Shown: piece by piece, positions 7,807-17,393 of the stretch
Position numbering within the stretch: position 1 is the first letter of the stretch
Layout: every line of letters begins with the position of its first letter
NCBI RefSeq assembly: GCF_014645695.1
Contig: NZ_BMMF01000012.1
Coordinates: forward strand, 113,906-177,905
DNA from: Salinarimonas ramus
GTDB lineage: Bacteria; Pseudomonadota; Alphaproteobacteria; Rhizobiales; Beijerinckiaceae
Direction of reading: 5' to 3'
DNA: 64,000 nt
Made by a program: the position numbers and the translations under genes
Notes under the pieces: model-generated
What the model was told of the DNA's origin: nothing
The model's input: only the letters and a program-made list of their open reading frames with translations
Databases searched by the model: none

Positions 7807-9966
7807 TCACGATGGATTGATCCGGAAGCCTGCGCTCAGCCGACGGAACTCTTCCGAGCGAATGAAGCCGTCCATGACCGTGTTGCGATCGGTGCCGCTG
7901 TTCAATTGGGGCACCCAGGCGTTCCGACCGTCCGCGCCGCCGTCGCGATCGAAGAATGCGCGGTATAGAACGTCCACGAACTGCTCGTTGGTCAAACCAT
8001 TCGCCAGGAATTCGGCACTGTTGAAGAACGCCCGGCCGACGTCGCCGCCGGCCAGGATACCGGAGGCGAGGCTCTCGACCCAGTAGTTGAGGCCCGCCGC
8101 GTCCGAGCCGCGTCCGAGCGAGCTGACATAGAAGCGCTCGACGAAGGCCTCGATGTTCGACTGCGACTGGTGCTCCTGGTAGCGCCCGGCGACAAAATCG
8201 CCGATCTGGACGTCGAACGGGTTCTCGAACCGATAGACCACGGCCTGGTCTCGCGCGGCCGTCGTTCCGCCGCTGATGATCTCGAGACGCCCGTCTGCGT
8301 CGATGTCGCGCACGGCCGGCGACCCCTTGAAGGTCTCGAAGATCCCGGTGCGCGTGCCCGCATCGCTGATCTGCCGCCCGTCATGTCCGATGATGACGGT
8401 TTGAGATCCGATCGAGACGAGGATCTCGAGAGTGCGATCACCGTTCAGGTCGACCGCGACGGGCGAGCTGAAGATGGGTGCGCCGGTCGTGCCGGGGAAC
8501 GTTGCCGGGTAGGTCTGCCAGTACAGCTCGCCCGTGTGGTGCCACGCGTAGAGACCGCCGGTGAGAGTCGCTGCGACGATCTCGAGGTCGCCGTTCGCGT
8601 CGAGATCCGCGATCAGCGGCGTCGCAAAGGTGCGTCCGCCGGTGTCGAGCAGGAATTTGCTCGTCCCATCGTGCTCCCAGACGCGGATATAGGTGCCACG
8701 ATCGTCCTGTAGGTAGTTCCCGGTCCCGTACACGATCTCGAGGAAGCCGTCGCCGTCGAGATCCGCGGTGACCGGGCTGCTCCAGAGGACCTGCTCCTCG
8801 AATTTGCCCCGCAATGTCGTGTATTCCGGGTTCCCGACCGGCTGATCGAAGCCGGGCGTGTTCTGGTCGCCGTTCGCGGAGATGACGTGGAAGATGCCTC
8901 CCGTGCGCGTGCGAGCGTCGGCGTTCTCCGTGATGTCCGCGGACACCAATATCTCGAAGACGTTGTCGCCGGTAATATCCGCGATGTGGGGCGTCGACCA
9001 AATGGTGTCGGCGAGGTGCACCTCGACCTCGGGGGTGCCGGTGCGGCCGTCCAGGATCCAGGTGCTCTGGTCCCAGCTGTTGTAGATCACCTCGCGAACG
9101 CCATCTCTGTCGATGTCGAACACCACGGGAGCGCCGTAGACGCCGTCGGGACGGCCGTCACCCCTGTTATCCGCGCCGCCGATCGTATCGCGGCTCTGAT
9201 GAAACCAGACGATGTTCCCGTTCGAGTCGAGCGCATAGACACCGCCGCGATCGCCGGGCTGTCCGACGACGGGCTGCCCGAGCTCGTTCGTGCTGTCGGC
9301 ACCGACGCCGACGACGATCTCCATTCGGCCGTCTCCGTTGAGATCTGCGAACACGGGCTCCGTGCTCACGGACGTCGTCTGGTAGACGTGACCGGTCTGC
9401 GAATCCGGTCCCGCTATGGCGGGGAACGAAACCTGCCACTTGACCGTCCCGTCCGCCTCCAGGCAGACGAAGCCCGCCGGCCTCACCTCGCGCCCCTGCG
9501 CGTCGAGGCCCTTGCTGGTGCCGACGAAGATCTCCTGCTCGCCGTCATTGTCGATATCGAAGAGCGAGACCGAGACGTCGCGGATCGGGCCGAAGGGGAG
9601 AACGCGGGACCACGTCTCGTCGGGCGCGTCGATTGCGAGACGCACACGCGTCGCGTCGCCCTGCGGGGCGGTCTGGAAGAGCTCGATCGTGTAAATGCCC
9701 GACGAGGTGACCTGGAAGTCGATGCGCTCGGGCACTGAGCTGCCCTGGAAGTCGGAGGCGACGACCCGGTTGGCCGAATCGTAGAGGATCATGTTGACAT
9801 CGCTGAGCCCGGTCAGCGTCGCCATCTCGATGGAGAGGCTACCCGGGTTCGCAAAGACGCTGTAGCGCTGTTGCCCGACGACCGAGAGCTCGTGAACGCC
9901 GTCGCCGAGGCTCGTGTTGAGCGCGGTGGCGATCGGATCGTGCAATGTCGCATCCTCGAAGAGCAT
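7807..9966 (-). CDS. FG-GAP/VCBS-type beta-propeller protein with C-terminal DUF4214 domain
   Basis: A 719-residue surface or secreted protein. Residues about 30-130 form a beta-rich domain like the pre-peptidase C-terminal type. Then come about eight blades with the calcium-loop pattern D-x-D/N-x-D-G-x-x-E-I (for example FADLNGDGRMEIVVG, TADLDGDGFLEIVYG, RDIDADGRLEIISGG), consistent with an integrin-like propeller. The last 110 residues are DUF4214: ERFYVSSLGRGSDAAGLNYW and DVLYRAFFDRDGGADGRNAW. No Sec signal peptide is visible, so type I secretion is likely (inference). ATG 9966 has GAGGT just upstream. It sits inside the glycan locus on the opposite strand to most of it. Unlike the other C-terminal DUF4214 proteins here, it ends without the ESxEN motif. 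Confidence 0.88.
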   Translation of the reverse strand: MLFEDATLHDPIATALNTSLGDGVHELSVVGQQRYSVFANPGSLSIEMATLTGLSDVNMILYDSANRVVASDFQGSSVPERIDFQVTSSGIYTIELFQTAPQGDATRVRLAIDAPDETWSRVLPFGPIRDVSVSLFDIDNDGEQEIFVGTSKGLDAQGREVRPAGFVCLEADGTVKWQVSFPAIAGPDSQTGHVYQTTSVSTEPVFADLNGDGRMEIVVGVGADSTNELGQPVVGQPGDRGGVYALDSNGNIVWFHQSRDTIGGADNRGDGRPDGVYGAPVVFDIDRDGVREVIYNSWDQSTWILDGRTGTPEVEVHLADTIWSTPHIADITGDNVFEILVSADITENADARTRTGGIFHVISANGDQNTPGFDQPVGNPEYTTLRGKFEEQVLWSSPVTADLDGDGFLEIVYGTGNYLQDDRGTYIRVWEHDGTSKFLLDTGGRTFATPLIADLDANGDLEIVAATLTGGLYAWHHTGELYWQTYPATFPGTTGAPIFSSPVAVDLNGDRTLEILVSIGSQTVIIGHDGRQISDAGTRTGIFETFKGSPAVRDIDADGRLEIISGGTTAARDQAVVYRFENPFDVQIGDFVAGRYQEHQSQSNIEAFVERFYVSSLGRGSDAAGLNYWVESLASGILAGGDVGRAFFNSAEFLANGLTNEQFVDVLYRAFFDRDGGADGRNAWVPQLNSGTDRNTVMDGFIRSEEFRRLSAGFRINPS

Positions 9967-10099
9967 ACCTCGTACCCCCAGTCTTTCGTGTCGCGCCGCG
10001 AATCTCCGTTCGCATCATCGTCGCGCGCCTGCGAAGAAAGAAACACGGACGCGGTGGCACCGCAAGCGACGAGCGATCAGCGACTGCGGCCGCGTCGCG

Positions 10100-11584
10100 T
10101 CACATGCTCGCGCCCGAGCGTCCGGCGGGCTGATCGATCGCCGCTGCCATCCTGTCCTCCACGACATCGATCGTGGTAATCGGCGCGGTCGATGCGGCGA
10201 TCTGCGCAGGGGGAGAGACGTGCACCGCCTCTGAAATCTCGGCGACGCGCGCGAAGAAATGGCGTGTGCTCTCCGCCCAAGACAATGGTCCCACGTCAGG
10301 CGAGCGCAGCGCGTCCAAAGCGCTCGGGTCCCCCTCGTAGCCGTCGATCAGGTCCACGAGCCGGTCGAGATCGTCGAGGGCGAAGTACGCCACCCTGTCA
10401 ATGCCGACCTCCCGGTGAACGGGTGTGTCGCTGGCGAGCACGGGCAGGCCGCGGGCGAGGCCCTCGACGATCGGCAGGCCGAAGCCTTCGGCCGTGGACG
10501 CGAAGACGAGCGCACGGCAGCGCGCGTAGAGGGTCTCCAGCTCGGGATCCGCCACGTCGTCGAACCAGAACAGTCTTCGATTGAGCTCCGCGTGACCCGT
10601 GATGCGATGGATGAGCTTCTCGACCTTCCAGCCCGCGCGCCCGACGAAGAGCAGGTTGGGGCCGTCGCCACGGGCCCAGATGCGCTCGAATGCGTCGAGG
10701 ACGTAAGCGTGGTTCTTGCGCGGCTCGAGGGTCGACACGACGAGGTATGTGGCCCGTGCGGAGACAGCTTCCTCGAGCGTCGGGCGCAGGGGCTGCGCCG
10801 GCCTCGATCGATCGTTGAAATCGCTTCCGAGATGGAAATGCGCGAAGGCCTTGCCCGCTGCGACCGTCGGAAGCTCCCGCTCAAGATACGCCTCGAGATC
10901 CTGCTGAACCGTCCGCGAGATGGCGATGAAGCCGTCGCACAGCCGGGCCGAGATCGCGATGTGCTCCTTGAAGACGGAGGCGAGGAGGTCGTCGCAATAT
11001 TGCGGATGGGTAATCGGTATCAGGTCGTACACGACACCGATCACGACCACCCCGCGTTCGCGCAAGGCGCTCACAGTCGGCCAGATACCCAAGTACCAGG
11101 AGGAGTCGAGAAGGATCAGCACGTCGCCCGGGCGCGCCTCGTCGAGGCGGGGGTCGACGGCCGTCGCCTCGCCGGGCGACGGTCTGCGGTTCGCCCCCGT
11201 CAGCGTTCGGACAGGATGCAGGCCGGCATAGAGGATCGCGTTCAGCCCGAAGCGTGTCCGGTCCGCGAACAGGAACGTCCGTACCGCCGGATGATCGGCG
11301 GCGATCGCGGAGAGCAGTTCCCTCCCGGTGTCATAGATGCGCCTGAGATAGCGCTTGAATCGAAGCAGGCGTGCGGGCTCGGCACGGCCGATCCGAGGCT
11401 CGAGATCCGCGCGAACGATCGGCTCGAACGCGCCGTTTGCGAGGTTCACGAGGCGGACTTCGTCCGCGCCGCTCGGGGGCGTGGCGAGGGCATTGTCGAC
11501 GACGCGGCGAACGACCCGCTGGATCCCCGAGTTCAGATGCGCGTGCTCACGCAGGTACGAGCAATCGATGAAATAGGTGGGCAT
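10100..11584 (-). CDS. Glycosyltransferase family 4 (divergent partner of 11866 gene)
   Basis: A 494-residue GT4 enzyme. ATG 11584 is chosen because the protein becomes family-like exactly there (MPTYFIDCSYLREHAHLNSG). It has a hinge segment VYDLIPITHPQYCDD, then STLEPRKNHAYVLDAF (donor phosphate region), VGRAGWKVEKL and STAEGFGLPIVEGLARGLPV. The order and wording of these motifs match the product of the divergent gene at 11866, so they are paralogues, about 280 bp apart and transcribed away from each other. The N-terminal GIQR segment is shared too. The roughly 50-residue C-terminal tail is low-complexity and probably disordered. Confidence 0.88.
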   Translation of the reverse strand: MPTYFIDCSYLREHAHLNSGIQRVVRRVVDNALATPPSGADEVRLVNLANGAFEPIVRADLEPRIGRAEPARLLRFKRYLRRIYDTGRELLSAIAADHPAVRTFLFADRTRFGLNAILYAGLHPVRTLTGANRRPSPGEATAVDPRLDEARPGDVLILLDSSWYLGIWPTVSALRERGVVVIGVVYDLIPITHPQYCDDLLASVFKEHIAISARLCDGFIAISRTVQQDLEAYLERELPTVAAGKAFAHFHLGSDFNDRSRPAQPLRPTLEEAVSARATYLVVSTLEPRKNHAYVLDAFERIWARGDGPNLLFVGRAGWKVEKLIHRITGHAELNRRLFWFDDVADPELETLYARCRALVFASTAEGFGLPIVEGLARGLPVLASDTPVHREVGIDRVAYFALDDLDRLVDLIDGYEGDPSALDALRSPDVGPLSWAESTRHFFARVAEISEAVHVSPPAQIAASTAPITTIDVVEDRMAAAIDQPAGRSGASM

Positions 11585-11865
11585 TTGAAGTCCGTCGGGC
11601 TTTCGTCGCGCTGCAGGCGTCGGTCCGGTGTGATCGCGCTTGCGTCTCGCCCCGTCGACGCGGCGCAACCTAGCCACACTCGCTGTGAACGGCAACACGC
11701 CCGATCGTCGTGGTGACGATTGCGACGACGCAGCGCGGCCGCGTCGCGGCTGCCGTTTGGATACGCCGACCCCCGATCGCGGCGACGGCGACTCGTCCCC
11801 GCACGAAGCCGGCGACAACGAACGCGGTCGATGCTATCGCGGGCTCGAGGGAGGAGATCCGCCGA

Positions 11866-13251
11866 ATGCACGACGAGATCCCACGCGTATACGTCGACGT
11901 GACGCGCACGGCGACACGTGGCTACCATACCGGAATCCAGAAGACGGTTAGAGGCTTGTACCGAGCACTTCGTGCTTTGGGAGAGCGTGAGGGCTTCGTC
12001 GTCGTGCCCGTGGCGACGACCGGTCGCGGGCCCGTCGTGCTCAGAGGGCTGGCTTTCCACCCCTACGAGAGTGGTCGCGACGACGAAAGGCGCGGGCGCG
12101 GCGTCGCGCAGGGGACGTTCGACGCGGCGCGCCGCCTGGTGGCGCGGGCGCGTGCGCGCCTCGCCGGTCGAGAGGGCAGGGGGGCGGGCGTTCGTGTCCT
12201 CCAGAGTGCGTTGGATGCCGCGATCCGCCTCGGACGCTCGACGTTCGCGCCGCAGCTCCTCCTGCGACCGCCGGTTCGCTTCCGGCCGCAGGACGTCTAC
12301 CTGCTTCCGGACTCGTCCTGGCTCGCCGAGCCGTGGGCGGGTGTCGAGCGGGCCCGCGCGGCCGGTGCAGGCGTCGCGTCTCTCTGGTACGACCTTATCC
12401 CGGTCCTCCATCCCGAGCACTTCGATCCGCCTGCGGTGCAGGCCTTCGAGGCCTACCTGACGCGCATTCTCGCGGAGGCCGACCTCGTCGTCGCGATCTC
12501 GCGGACCGTCCGGCTCGAGATCGAAGATTTCGCCCAGGGCGCCCGCCTGACGCCACCGAGGCTCGCGCACGCGTGGCCTGGGGTCGAGGTGGCGGAGCCG
12601 ACGCGTCGGCCCCGGCCGGAGCTCGCCGACGTCCTCGCAGGTCCGACGGTCCTCATGGTCGCGACGTTGGAGCCGCGCAAGGGGCACGCGTTGCTGCTCG
12701 ACGCCATGGAAGTGGTCTGGCGAGCTGGGCACGACGTCAATTGCCTCCTCGTCGGTCGGGTCGGATGGAACGTCGATGCGCTCGTCGAGCGACTCCGCAC
12801 GCATCCCGAGCGCGGCCGGCGACTGCTGCACCTGGCCGACGCATCCGATGCGGAGGTGGCGTTCGCCTATGCGAACGCGCGCGTCACGGCTTACCCGTCC
12901 ATGGCCGAGGGCCTCGGGCTTCCCATCCTGGAAGCCGAGCTCTCCGGCTGCCCGTCCGTCTGCACGGACATCCCCGTCTTCCGAGAGATCGCGGGCCCCG
13001 CGACGACGCTCTTCTCCCCGCGAACGTCCGAGCGTCTGGCCGAAGCGCTGATCGCGGAGCTGAGCGGACCTGCCCCGGACCGCGAGGCGATATCCGATTT
13101 CCGCCGCGGCCTCGGCTTCGACGTCTTCGCCGCGCAGGTGCTGTCCGCCATGCGCGACGCGGGCTTGTTGCCGACGGCCTCTGGTGCGAAGAGCACCTTT
13201 GCACGCGGCGAGGCACCCGAGCCGGGGCCGGCCGCCGCAACGAAAAATTGA
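11866..13251 (+). CDS. Glycosyltransferase family 4
   Basis: A 461-residue GT4 enzyme. ATG 11866 has a good Shine-Dalgarno (GGGAGGAG about 10 bases upstream) and begins just before VYVDVTRTATRGYHTGIQKT, the counterpart of the GIQR segment in the divergent paralogue at 10100. Further motifs are WYDLIPVLHPEHFDPP, ATLEPRKGHALLLDAM, VGRVGWNVDALVERL and SMAEGLGLPILEAELSGCPS. The last glutamate-rich block is the catalytic E-x7-E motif. It lies 58 bp upstream of the Wzt-like ATPase gene, so the two may be co-transcribed. Role: addition of one sugar to the exported polysaccharide, identity unknown. Confidence 0.9.
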   Translation: MHDEIPRVYVDVTRTATRGYHTGIQKTVRGLYRALRALGEREGFVVVPVATTGRGPVVLRGLAFHPYESGRDDERRGRGVAQGTFDAARRLVARARARLAGREGRGAGVRVLQSALDAAIRLGRSTFAPQLLLRPPVRFRPQDVYLLPDSSWLAEPWAGVERARAAGAGVASLWYDLIPVLHPEHFDPPAVQAFEAYLTRILAEADLVVAISRTVRLEIEDFAQGARLTPPRLAHAWPGVEVAEPTRRPRPELADVLAGPTVLMVATLEPRKGHALLLDAMEVVWRAGHDVNCLLVGRVGWNVDALVERLRTHPERGRRLLHLADASDAEVAFAYANARVTAYPSMAEGLGLPILEAELSGCPSVCTDIPVFREIAGPATTLFSPRTSERLAEALIAELSGPAPDREAISDFRRGLGFDVFAAQVLSAMRDAGLLPTASGAKSTFARGEAPEPGPAAATKN

Positions 13252-13309
13252 TCCGAGCGTGTGCCGTGAAACTGTGATCAGGCACGAGAGGCGCGGGCTG
13301 GAGCATGTC

Positions 13310-14530
13310 ATGAACGGGACGGTGCTGAACGTCGAGGGGGTCGGTAAGGCGTTCCGACGCTACCGCAGCGAATTGTCGAGGGTCCTCACCTGGTTCGGCA
13401 TGCATGCCGCGCCGAAGGAGGAGAGCTGGATTCTGCGTGACGTCGGCTTTTGCGTCGAGCACGGCGAAGCCGTCGCGATCGTTGGCAGGAACGGCGCCGG
13501 CAAGTCGACGCTCCTGAAGATCGTGACCGGAACGATGCGCCCGACGACCGGCCGCGTTGCGCTATCGGGCCGCGTCGCTGCGATCCTGGAGCTCGGCATG
13601 GGTTTCGACCCCGAGCTCGACGCCCGCACGAACGCGTACCACGTCGGCGGCCTCATGGGCTACACCCGCGCCCAGATGGACGAGGTCATGCCCCTCATCG
13701 AGGGCTTCGCGGAGGTCGGATCCTACTTCGACAAGCCGATGCGCCTCATGTCGAGCGGCATGCAGATGCGGGTCGCCTTCTCGGTCGCGACCGCGCATCG
13801 CCCCGACGTGCTCATCGTCGACGAGGCACTCTCGGTCGGCGACGCCTACTTTCAGCACAAGAGCATGGACCGCATCCGCGAGTTCCGACACGCGGGGACC
13901 TCGTTGATCTTCGTCTCGCACGATCCGAGTGCCGTTCTCGCATTATGCGATCGTGCGGTCCTCCTCGACGGCGGCCGCGTCGTGATGGACGGGGAGCCGG
14001 CGGCGGTCCTCGACCTCTACAATGCCCTGATCAGCCCCGAGGAAGCCCGTCCCGAGCTCCCGTCCGCACCGACGGGTCCGGCCGGGATCGTGCGGTCAGG
14101 CTCCGGCGAAGCGACGGTGGTCGCCCTCGGCTTCGTCGACGAGAACGGCCTGCCGGTCGATGCCCTGAGGACCGGAGAGCCCGCGTGTCTCAAGGTCGAG
14201 GTCCGAGTCAATCGCGACGTGGAGGTGCTGGTCTTCGGCTTCGCTATTCGCGATCGCGTCGGGCAGACGCTCTACGGCACGAACACCTTCTACTCCGAGC
14301 AGGCGATCGAGAGGCCGCGCGTGGGCGCGCGGTACCGCTTCCTCGTCCGCTTCAAGACCGTGCTCGCCGCCGGCAGCTACTCGGTGACGACGGCGCTCGT
14401 TTCCGGCGCGAATCACACCGACGCGAACTACGAATGGCGTGATCACGCGCTGGTCTTCGAGGTGATCGACCTGACGCCGACGCGATTTCACGGGCCGCTC
14501 TACATGCCCGCGACGATCGAGGTCGCGTAG
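13310..14530 (+). CDS. wzt: Polysaccharide/O-antigen ABC exporter, ATP-binding subunit (Wzt-like)
   Basis: A 406-residue ATPase of the ABC-2 polysaccharide export type. The nucleotide-binding domain (about residues 5-245) has Walker A GRNGAGKST, the shortened signature SSGMQMR characteristic of Wzt/TagH proteins, Walker B VLIVDEAL and switch histidine VSHD. After it comes an extra domain of about 150 residues ending in the beta-rich pattern found in Wzt proteins that recognise the reducing or modified end of the glycan. ATG 13310 is the in-frame start nearest the conserved N-terminus. The partner permease is 5.4 kb downstream (19886) instead of next door, with a methyltransferase and two glycosyltransferase genes between. 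Confidence 0.92.
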   Translation: MNGTVLNVEGVGKAFRRYRSELSRVLTWFGMHAAPKEESWILRDVGFCVEHGEAVAIVGRNGAGKSTLLKIVTGTMRPTTGRVALSGRVAAILELGMGFDPELDARTNAYHVGGLMGYTRAQMDEVMPLIEGFAEVGSYFDKPMRLMSSGMQMRVAFSVATAHRPDVLIVDEALSVGDAYFQHKSMDRIREFRHAGTSLIFVSHDPSAVLALCDRAVLLDGGRVVMDGEPAAVLDLYNALISPEEARPELPSAPTGPAGIVRSGSGEATVVALGFVDENGLPVDALRTGEPACLKVEVRVNRDVEVLVFGFAIRDRVGQTLYGTNTFYSEQAIERPRVGARYRFLVRFKTVLAAGSYSVTTALVSGANHTDANYEWRDHALVFEVIDLTPTRFHGPLYMPATIEVA

Positions 14531-14640
14531 AGCTTCTTCATGCGTGCTCTGATGACCGAGCGATCACGCACGAGCTGTGGTAGCTGGCGCCGGGGCTGAC
14601 AGGATTGCACCCGCATCGACGTCGCGATAGGGAGACGTCG

Positions 14641-16323
14641 ATGCGCGGCGCAGACCGCTCCGGTCTCGAGCTCGGGAAGTCAATGGCTACGATCGACCAC
14701 ATCATCTCGCGTATCGATGAGGCCGTCCGAGCGTCGGGTGAGGTCGCACGTACCGGCGCGGACCCGAAAGAGCCTTTGCCGAAGGTCGAGGTCGAGGTCG
14801 ATGCGGCCCCGACCGGCCGTTCAGCACCGCAGATGCTGCACTTCGCGCGAGCCGGCGGCGAGATGGCCAGGCTGGCATCAGAGGCGTCGGCGCGTGCAGG
14901 GCATTTTCGCATCCGGGAGCTGGAGCTCCTCGACGACGAGGCGTTCGTCGCATTCGCCTATCGCACCGTGCTCGGCCGGGATCCGGATCCCGCCGGGTGC
15001 AACGAGCTCATCTCCCGCATGCGCGAGGGCCGCCTTTCCCGATCGGAGGTTCTCCGCACGTTGGCCCGTTCCGAGGAAGGCGTCGAAGCCGGCCGCGGGA
15101 TCGACGGAGGTGTGCGAGGTCGTCTCGTCTCCCTGATCAGGCATCTTCCGTTCGCGGATCGACTCGTGCGTCGTGTCGTTCGATACCGTCGCCTTTTCCG
15201 TCACGTGAAGCAGCTCGAGACGCGTCTGGTGGATGACGCTGCGCACCGACGGCAGGTCGACACCGATCTGGGACGCTTGGCGACGGAACTCTTCGCGCTG
15301 CGCGAGCTCGTAGACCGGGACGCCACGAGCTCGATTTCGCGCGACGCGTATCTCGCGGCGGCGACGAACCGCACGTTCGGGGTCGTCGAACGGCGCATCG
15401 CGAACGTCGAATGGCAGCATAGGGACTTGGAGCGGCGTGACGATGCCGCGAGGGCCGAACGGCAATCGTTCCAGCAGCACCTGGAGACGATCCAGGCGAT
15501 TCGTGCAGTCGTGGAAGCACAAGCACGATCCGTCCGAGGTCTGATGCAGGACTACGAGCGCGCTCTGAGTGGTGTTCAGGACGCCGCCCGTCTGCCGGGC
15601 GGCCGAGGTGACGCAGACGCTGCCCACTCATCGTCGATTACCGCCACCCAGGTGGACGATGTCTTGTATCTCGCGTTCGAGGATCGCTTTCGGGGGTCGC
15701 GCCGGGAGATCGTCGACCGGCAGCGCAGATACCTTCCCCTCTTGCGCTCTCTCGATCCCGTTCGCGATGCGGGGATCGTCCTCGACGTCGGCTGCGGCCG
15801 CGGCGAATGGCTCACGCTCCTCGGTGACGCGGGAATTCGTGCGCGCGGAATCGACATGAATGCCGTCATGGTGGAGGAAACGAAGGCAGCTGGCGGGGAC
15901 GCGATCTGCGGGGACGCGCTGGCGTACCTGCGTGAGGCGCAGCCCGGTTCCTACGCGGCGATCACCGCCTTTCACGTCGTGGAGCACCTCGACTTCGCGC
16001 TGCTCGTCGAGTTCCTCGCAAGCTGCAAGAGAGCCTTGGCTCCCGGTGGGGCCATCCTGTTCGAGACGCCGAACCCCGAGAACCTCGTCGTGGGTGCCTG
16101 CACGTTCCACCTCGATCCGACCCATCTCAAGCCCTTGCCGCCGGCTCTGCTCGCTTTTCTCGTCGAGGCTGGCGGCTTCGAGCGTACGCGCGTCATCCGC
16201 ACCGTCGACGATCTCGACCTGTCCGTTCCAGAAGGGGGCTTCCACCCGTCGGACGTCGGAGACTGGTTTCGCGTGCCGCCCGACTATGCCGTCTTCGCCG
16301 TTGCCGGCTCGTCCGGAAGCTGA
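14641..16323 (+). CDS. SAM-dependent methyltransferase with DUF4214-like segment and central coiled coil
   Basis: A 560-residue protein. ATG 14641 follows GGGAG at good spacing; a downstream ATG (14683, MATIDHIISRIDEAV) is the alternative. Residues about 97-150 match DUF4214 (EAFVAFAYRTVLGRDPDPAG). Residues about 195-320 are charged and heptad-like and probably form a coiled coil. From about 375 a class I methyltransferase is clear: VLDVGCGRGEWLTLLGDAG (motif I), GIDMNAVMVEE, and HVVEHL (catalytic-domain motif). Methyltransferases with long coiled coils in ABC-type O-antigen loci (WbdD of E. coli O8/O9) cap the chain and set its length, and the cap is then read by the Wzt C-terminal domain. 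Its position directly after wzt supports that role, but this is inference. Confidence 0.85.
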   Translation: MRGADRSGLELGKSMATIDHIISRIDEAVRASGEVARTGADPKEPLPKVEVEVDAAPTGRSAPQMLHFARAGGEMARLASEASARAGHFRIRELELLDDEAFVAFAYRTVLGRDPDPAGCNELISRMREGRLSRSEVLRTLARSEEGVEAGRGIDGGVRGRLVSLIRHLPFADRLVRRVVRYRRLFRHVKQLETRLVDDAAHRRQVDTDLGRLATELFALRELVDRDATSSISRDAYLAAATNRTFGVVERRIANVEWQHRDLERRDDAARAERQSFQQHLETIQAIRAVVEAQARSVRGLMQDYERALSGVQDAARLPGGRGDADAAHSSSITATQVDDVLYLAFEDRFRGSRREIVDRQRRYLPLLRSLDPVRDAGIVLDVGCGRGEWLTLLGDAGIRARGIDMNAVMVEETKAAGGDAICGDALAYLREAQPGSYAAITAFHVVEHLDFALLVEFLASCKRALAPGGAILFETPNPENLVVGACTFHLDPTHLKPLPPALLAFLVEAGGFERTRVIRTVDDLDLSVPEGGFHPSDVGDWFRVPPDYAVFAVAGSSGS

Positions 16324-16340
16324 ACCCATCGGAGAGCAGG

Positions 16341-17393
16341 ATGCGGATCGGGGTGGCCACGGTCTACATGCCGGGCGTGAGAGGCGGTGCCGAGTTCCTC
16401 GTAGAGGGGCTGTGCACGGCGTTCGCCCGTGCGGGGCATCGCGTGCAACGGATCCTCGCGCCGTTCGACTACGCCCCGGCTAGCCACCGGTCCGCCTCCG
16501 GGCTCTGGAGCGGGCTCGACCTCTCTCGCTACGACGGGGCGGGCATCGATCGGCTGGTGTGTCTCAAGTATCCCACTTGGCTCGCCCGCCATCCCGACAC
16601 GGTCGTGTGGCTCCTCCACCAGCATCGCCCCGCCTTCGATCTCTTCGCCACCCCGTATGGCTTCGCCGACGACGAGGCGGGGCGCGCTCTCGCCGGGGCG
16701 ATACGAAACGTGGACGCCGAGGCTCTGCGCCGCATCGGGCGCATCCGGACGCTGTCGGCAAGGGTGAGCGAGCGCCTCCTCGCCTCGACCGGGATCGTGG
16801 CGCGCCCGCTCCTGCACCCGCCAGCTGACGCCGAGCGCTTCGAGGCGGGTCCGTACGAGCCGTTCATCCTCGCCCCGAGCCGGCTCGAGGGCCTCAAGCG
16901 GCAGGATCTCCTCATCGATGCCGTGGCCGCCTCGCGTATCTGCGTGCCGGTCGCCATCGTCGGCGACGGCGGCATGCGCGCCGAGCTCGAGAGGAAGGTG
17001 GCCGCGCTCGGGCTGCAGGATCGCGTGCGCTTCCTCGGCTCGGTCTCGCGCGAGACACTCCTCGCGCTGTACGCGCGCTGCGCCGGCGTGTACTTCGCAC
17101 CCGTGGACGAGGATTACGGCTACGTGACGCTGGAGGCGATGCTCGCCGCCCGGCCCGTCGTCACCTGCCGCGATTCGGGCGGGCCGCTCGCGTTCGTCGT
17201 CGACGGCGAGACCGGCTTCGTCGTCGAGCCGGATGCGCGCAGCGTCGCGGCGGCGCTGGAGAGCCTGCTCGAGCGGCCGGGACTGGCCGGGGCGCTGGGG
17301 CGGGCGGGCCGATCGCGTTACGACGAGCTGCGGCTTTCCTGGGATCACGTCGTCGACGTGCTGCTCGCGAGCGATCCGGAGGCCGTGCCATGA
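16341..17393 (+). CDS. Glycosyltransferase family 4
   Basis: A 350-residue GT4 enzyme starting 17 bp after the methyltransferase gene, with GAGAG in front of ATG 16341. It shows VRGGAEFLVEGLCTAF at the N-terminus, PSRLEGLKRQDLLIDAV and the long active-site block DEDYGYVTLEAMLAARPV followed by DSGGPLAFVVDGETGFV. This last wording is almost the same as in the first half of the next protein, so the two are paralogous. The stop overlaps the next start by four bases. Expected to be cytoplasmic. Confidence 0.9.
   Translation: MRIGVATVYMPGVRGGAEFLVEGLCTAFARAGHRVQRILAPFDYAPASHRSASGLWSGLDLSRYDGAGIDRLVCLKYPTWLARHPDTVVWLLHQHRPAFDLFATPYGFADDEAGRALAGAIRNVDAEALRRIGRIRTLSARVSERLLASTGIVARPLLHPPADAERFEAGPYEPFILAPSRLEGLKRQDLLIDAVAASRICVPVAIVGDGGMRAELERKVAALGLQDRVRFLGSVSRETLLALYARCAGVYFAPVDEDYGYVTLEAMLAARPVVTCRDSGGPLAFVVDGETGFVVEPDARSVAAALESLLERPGLAGALGRAGRSRYDELRLSWDHVVDVLLASDPEAVP

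Noticed and set aside
7525..7810. Short overlapping minus-strand frames of 70-80 codons
   Set aside because: No ribosome binding site, no protein-like composition, and they overlap each other in different frames.
11533..13311. Minus-strand open frame of about 590 codons opposite the GT4 gene
   Set aside because: Shadow of the plus-strand GT4 gene; no ribosome binding site or motif.
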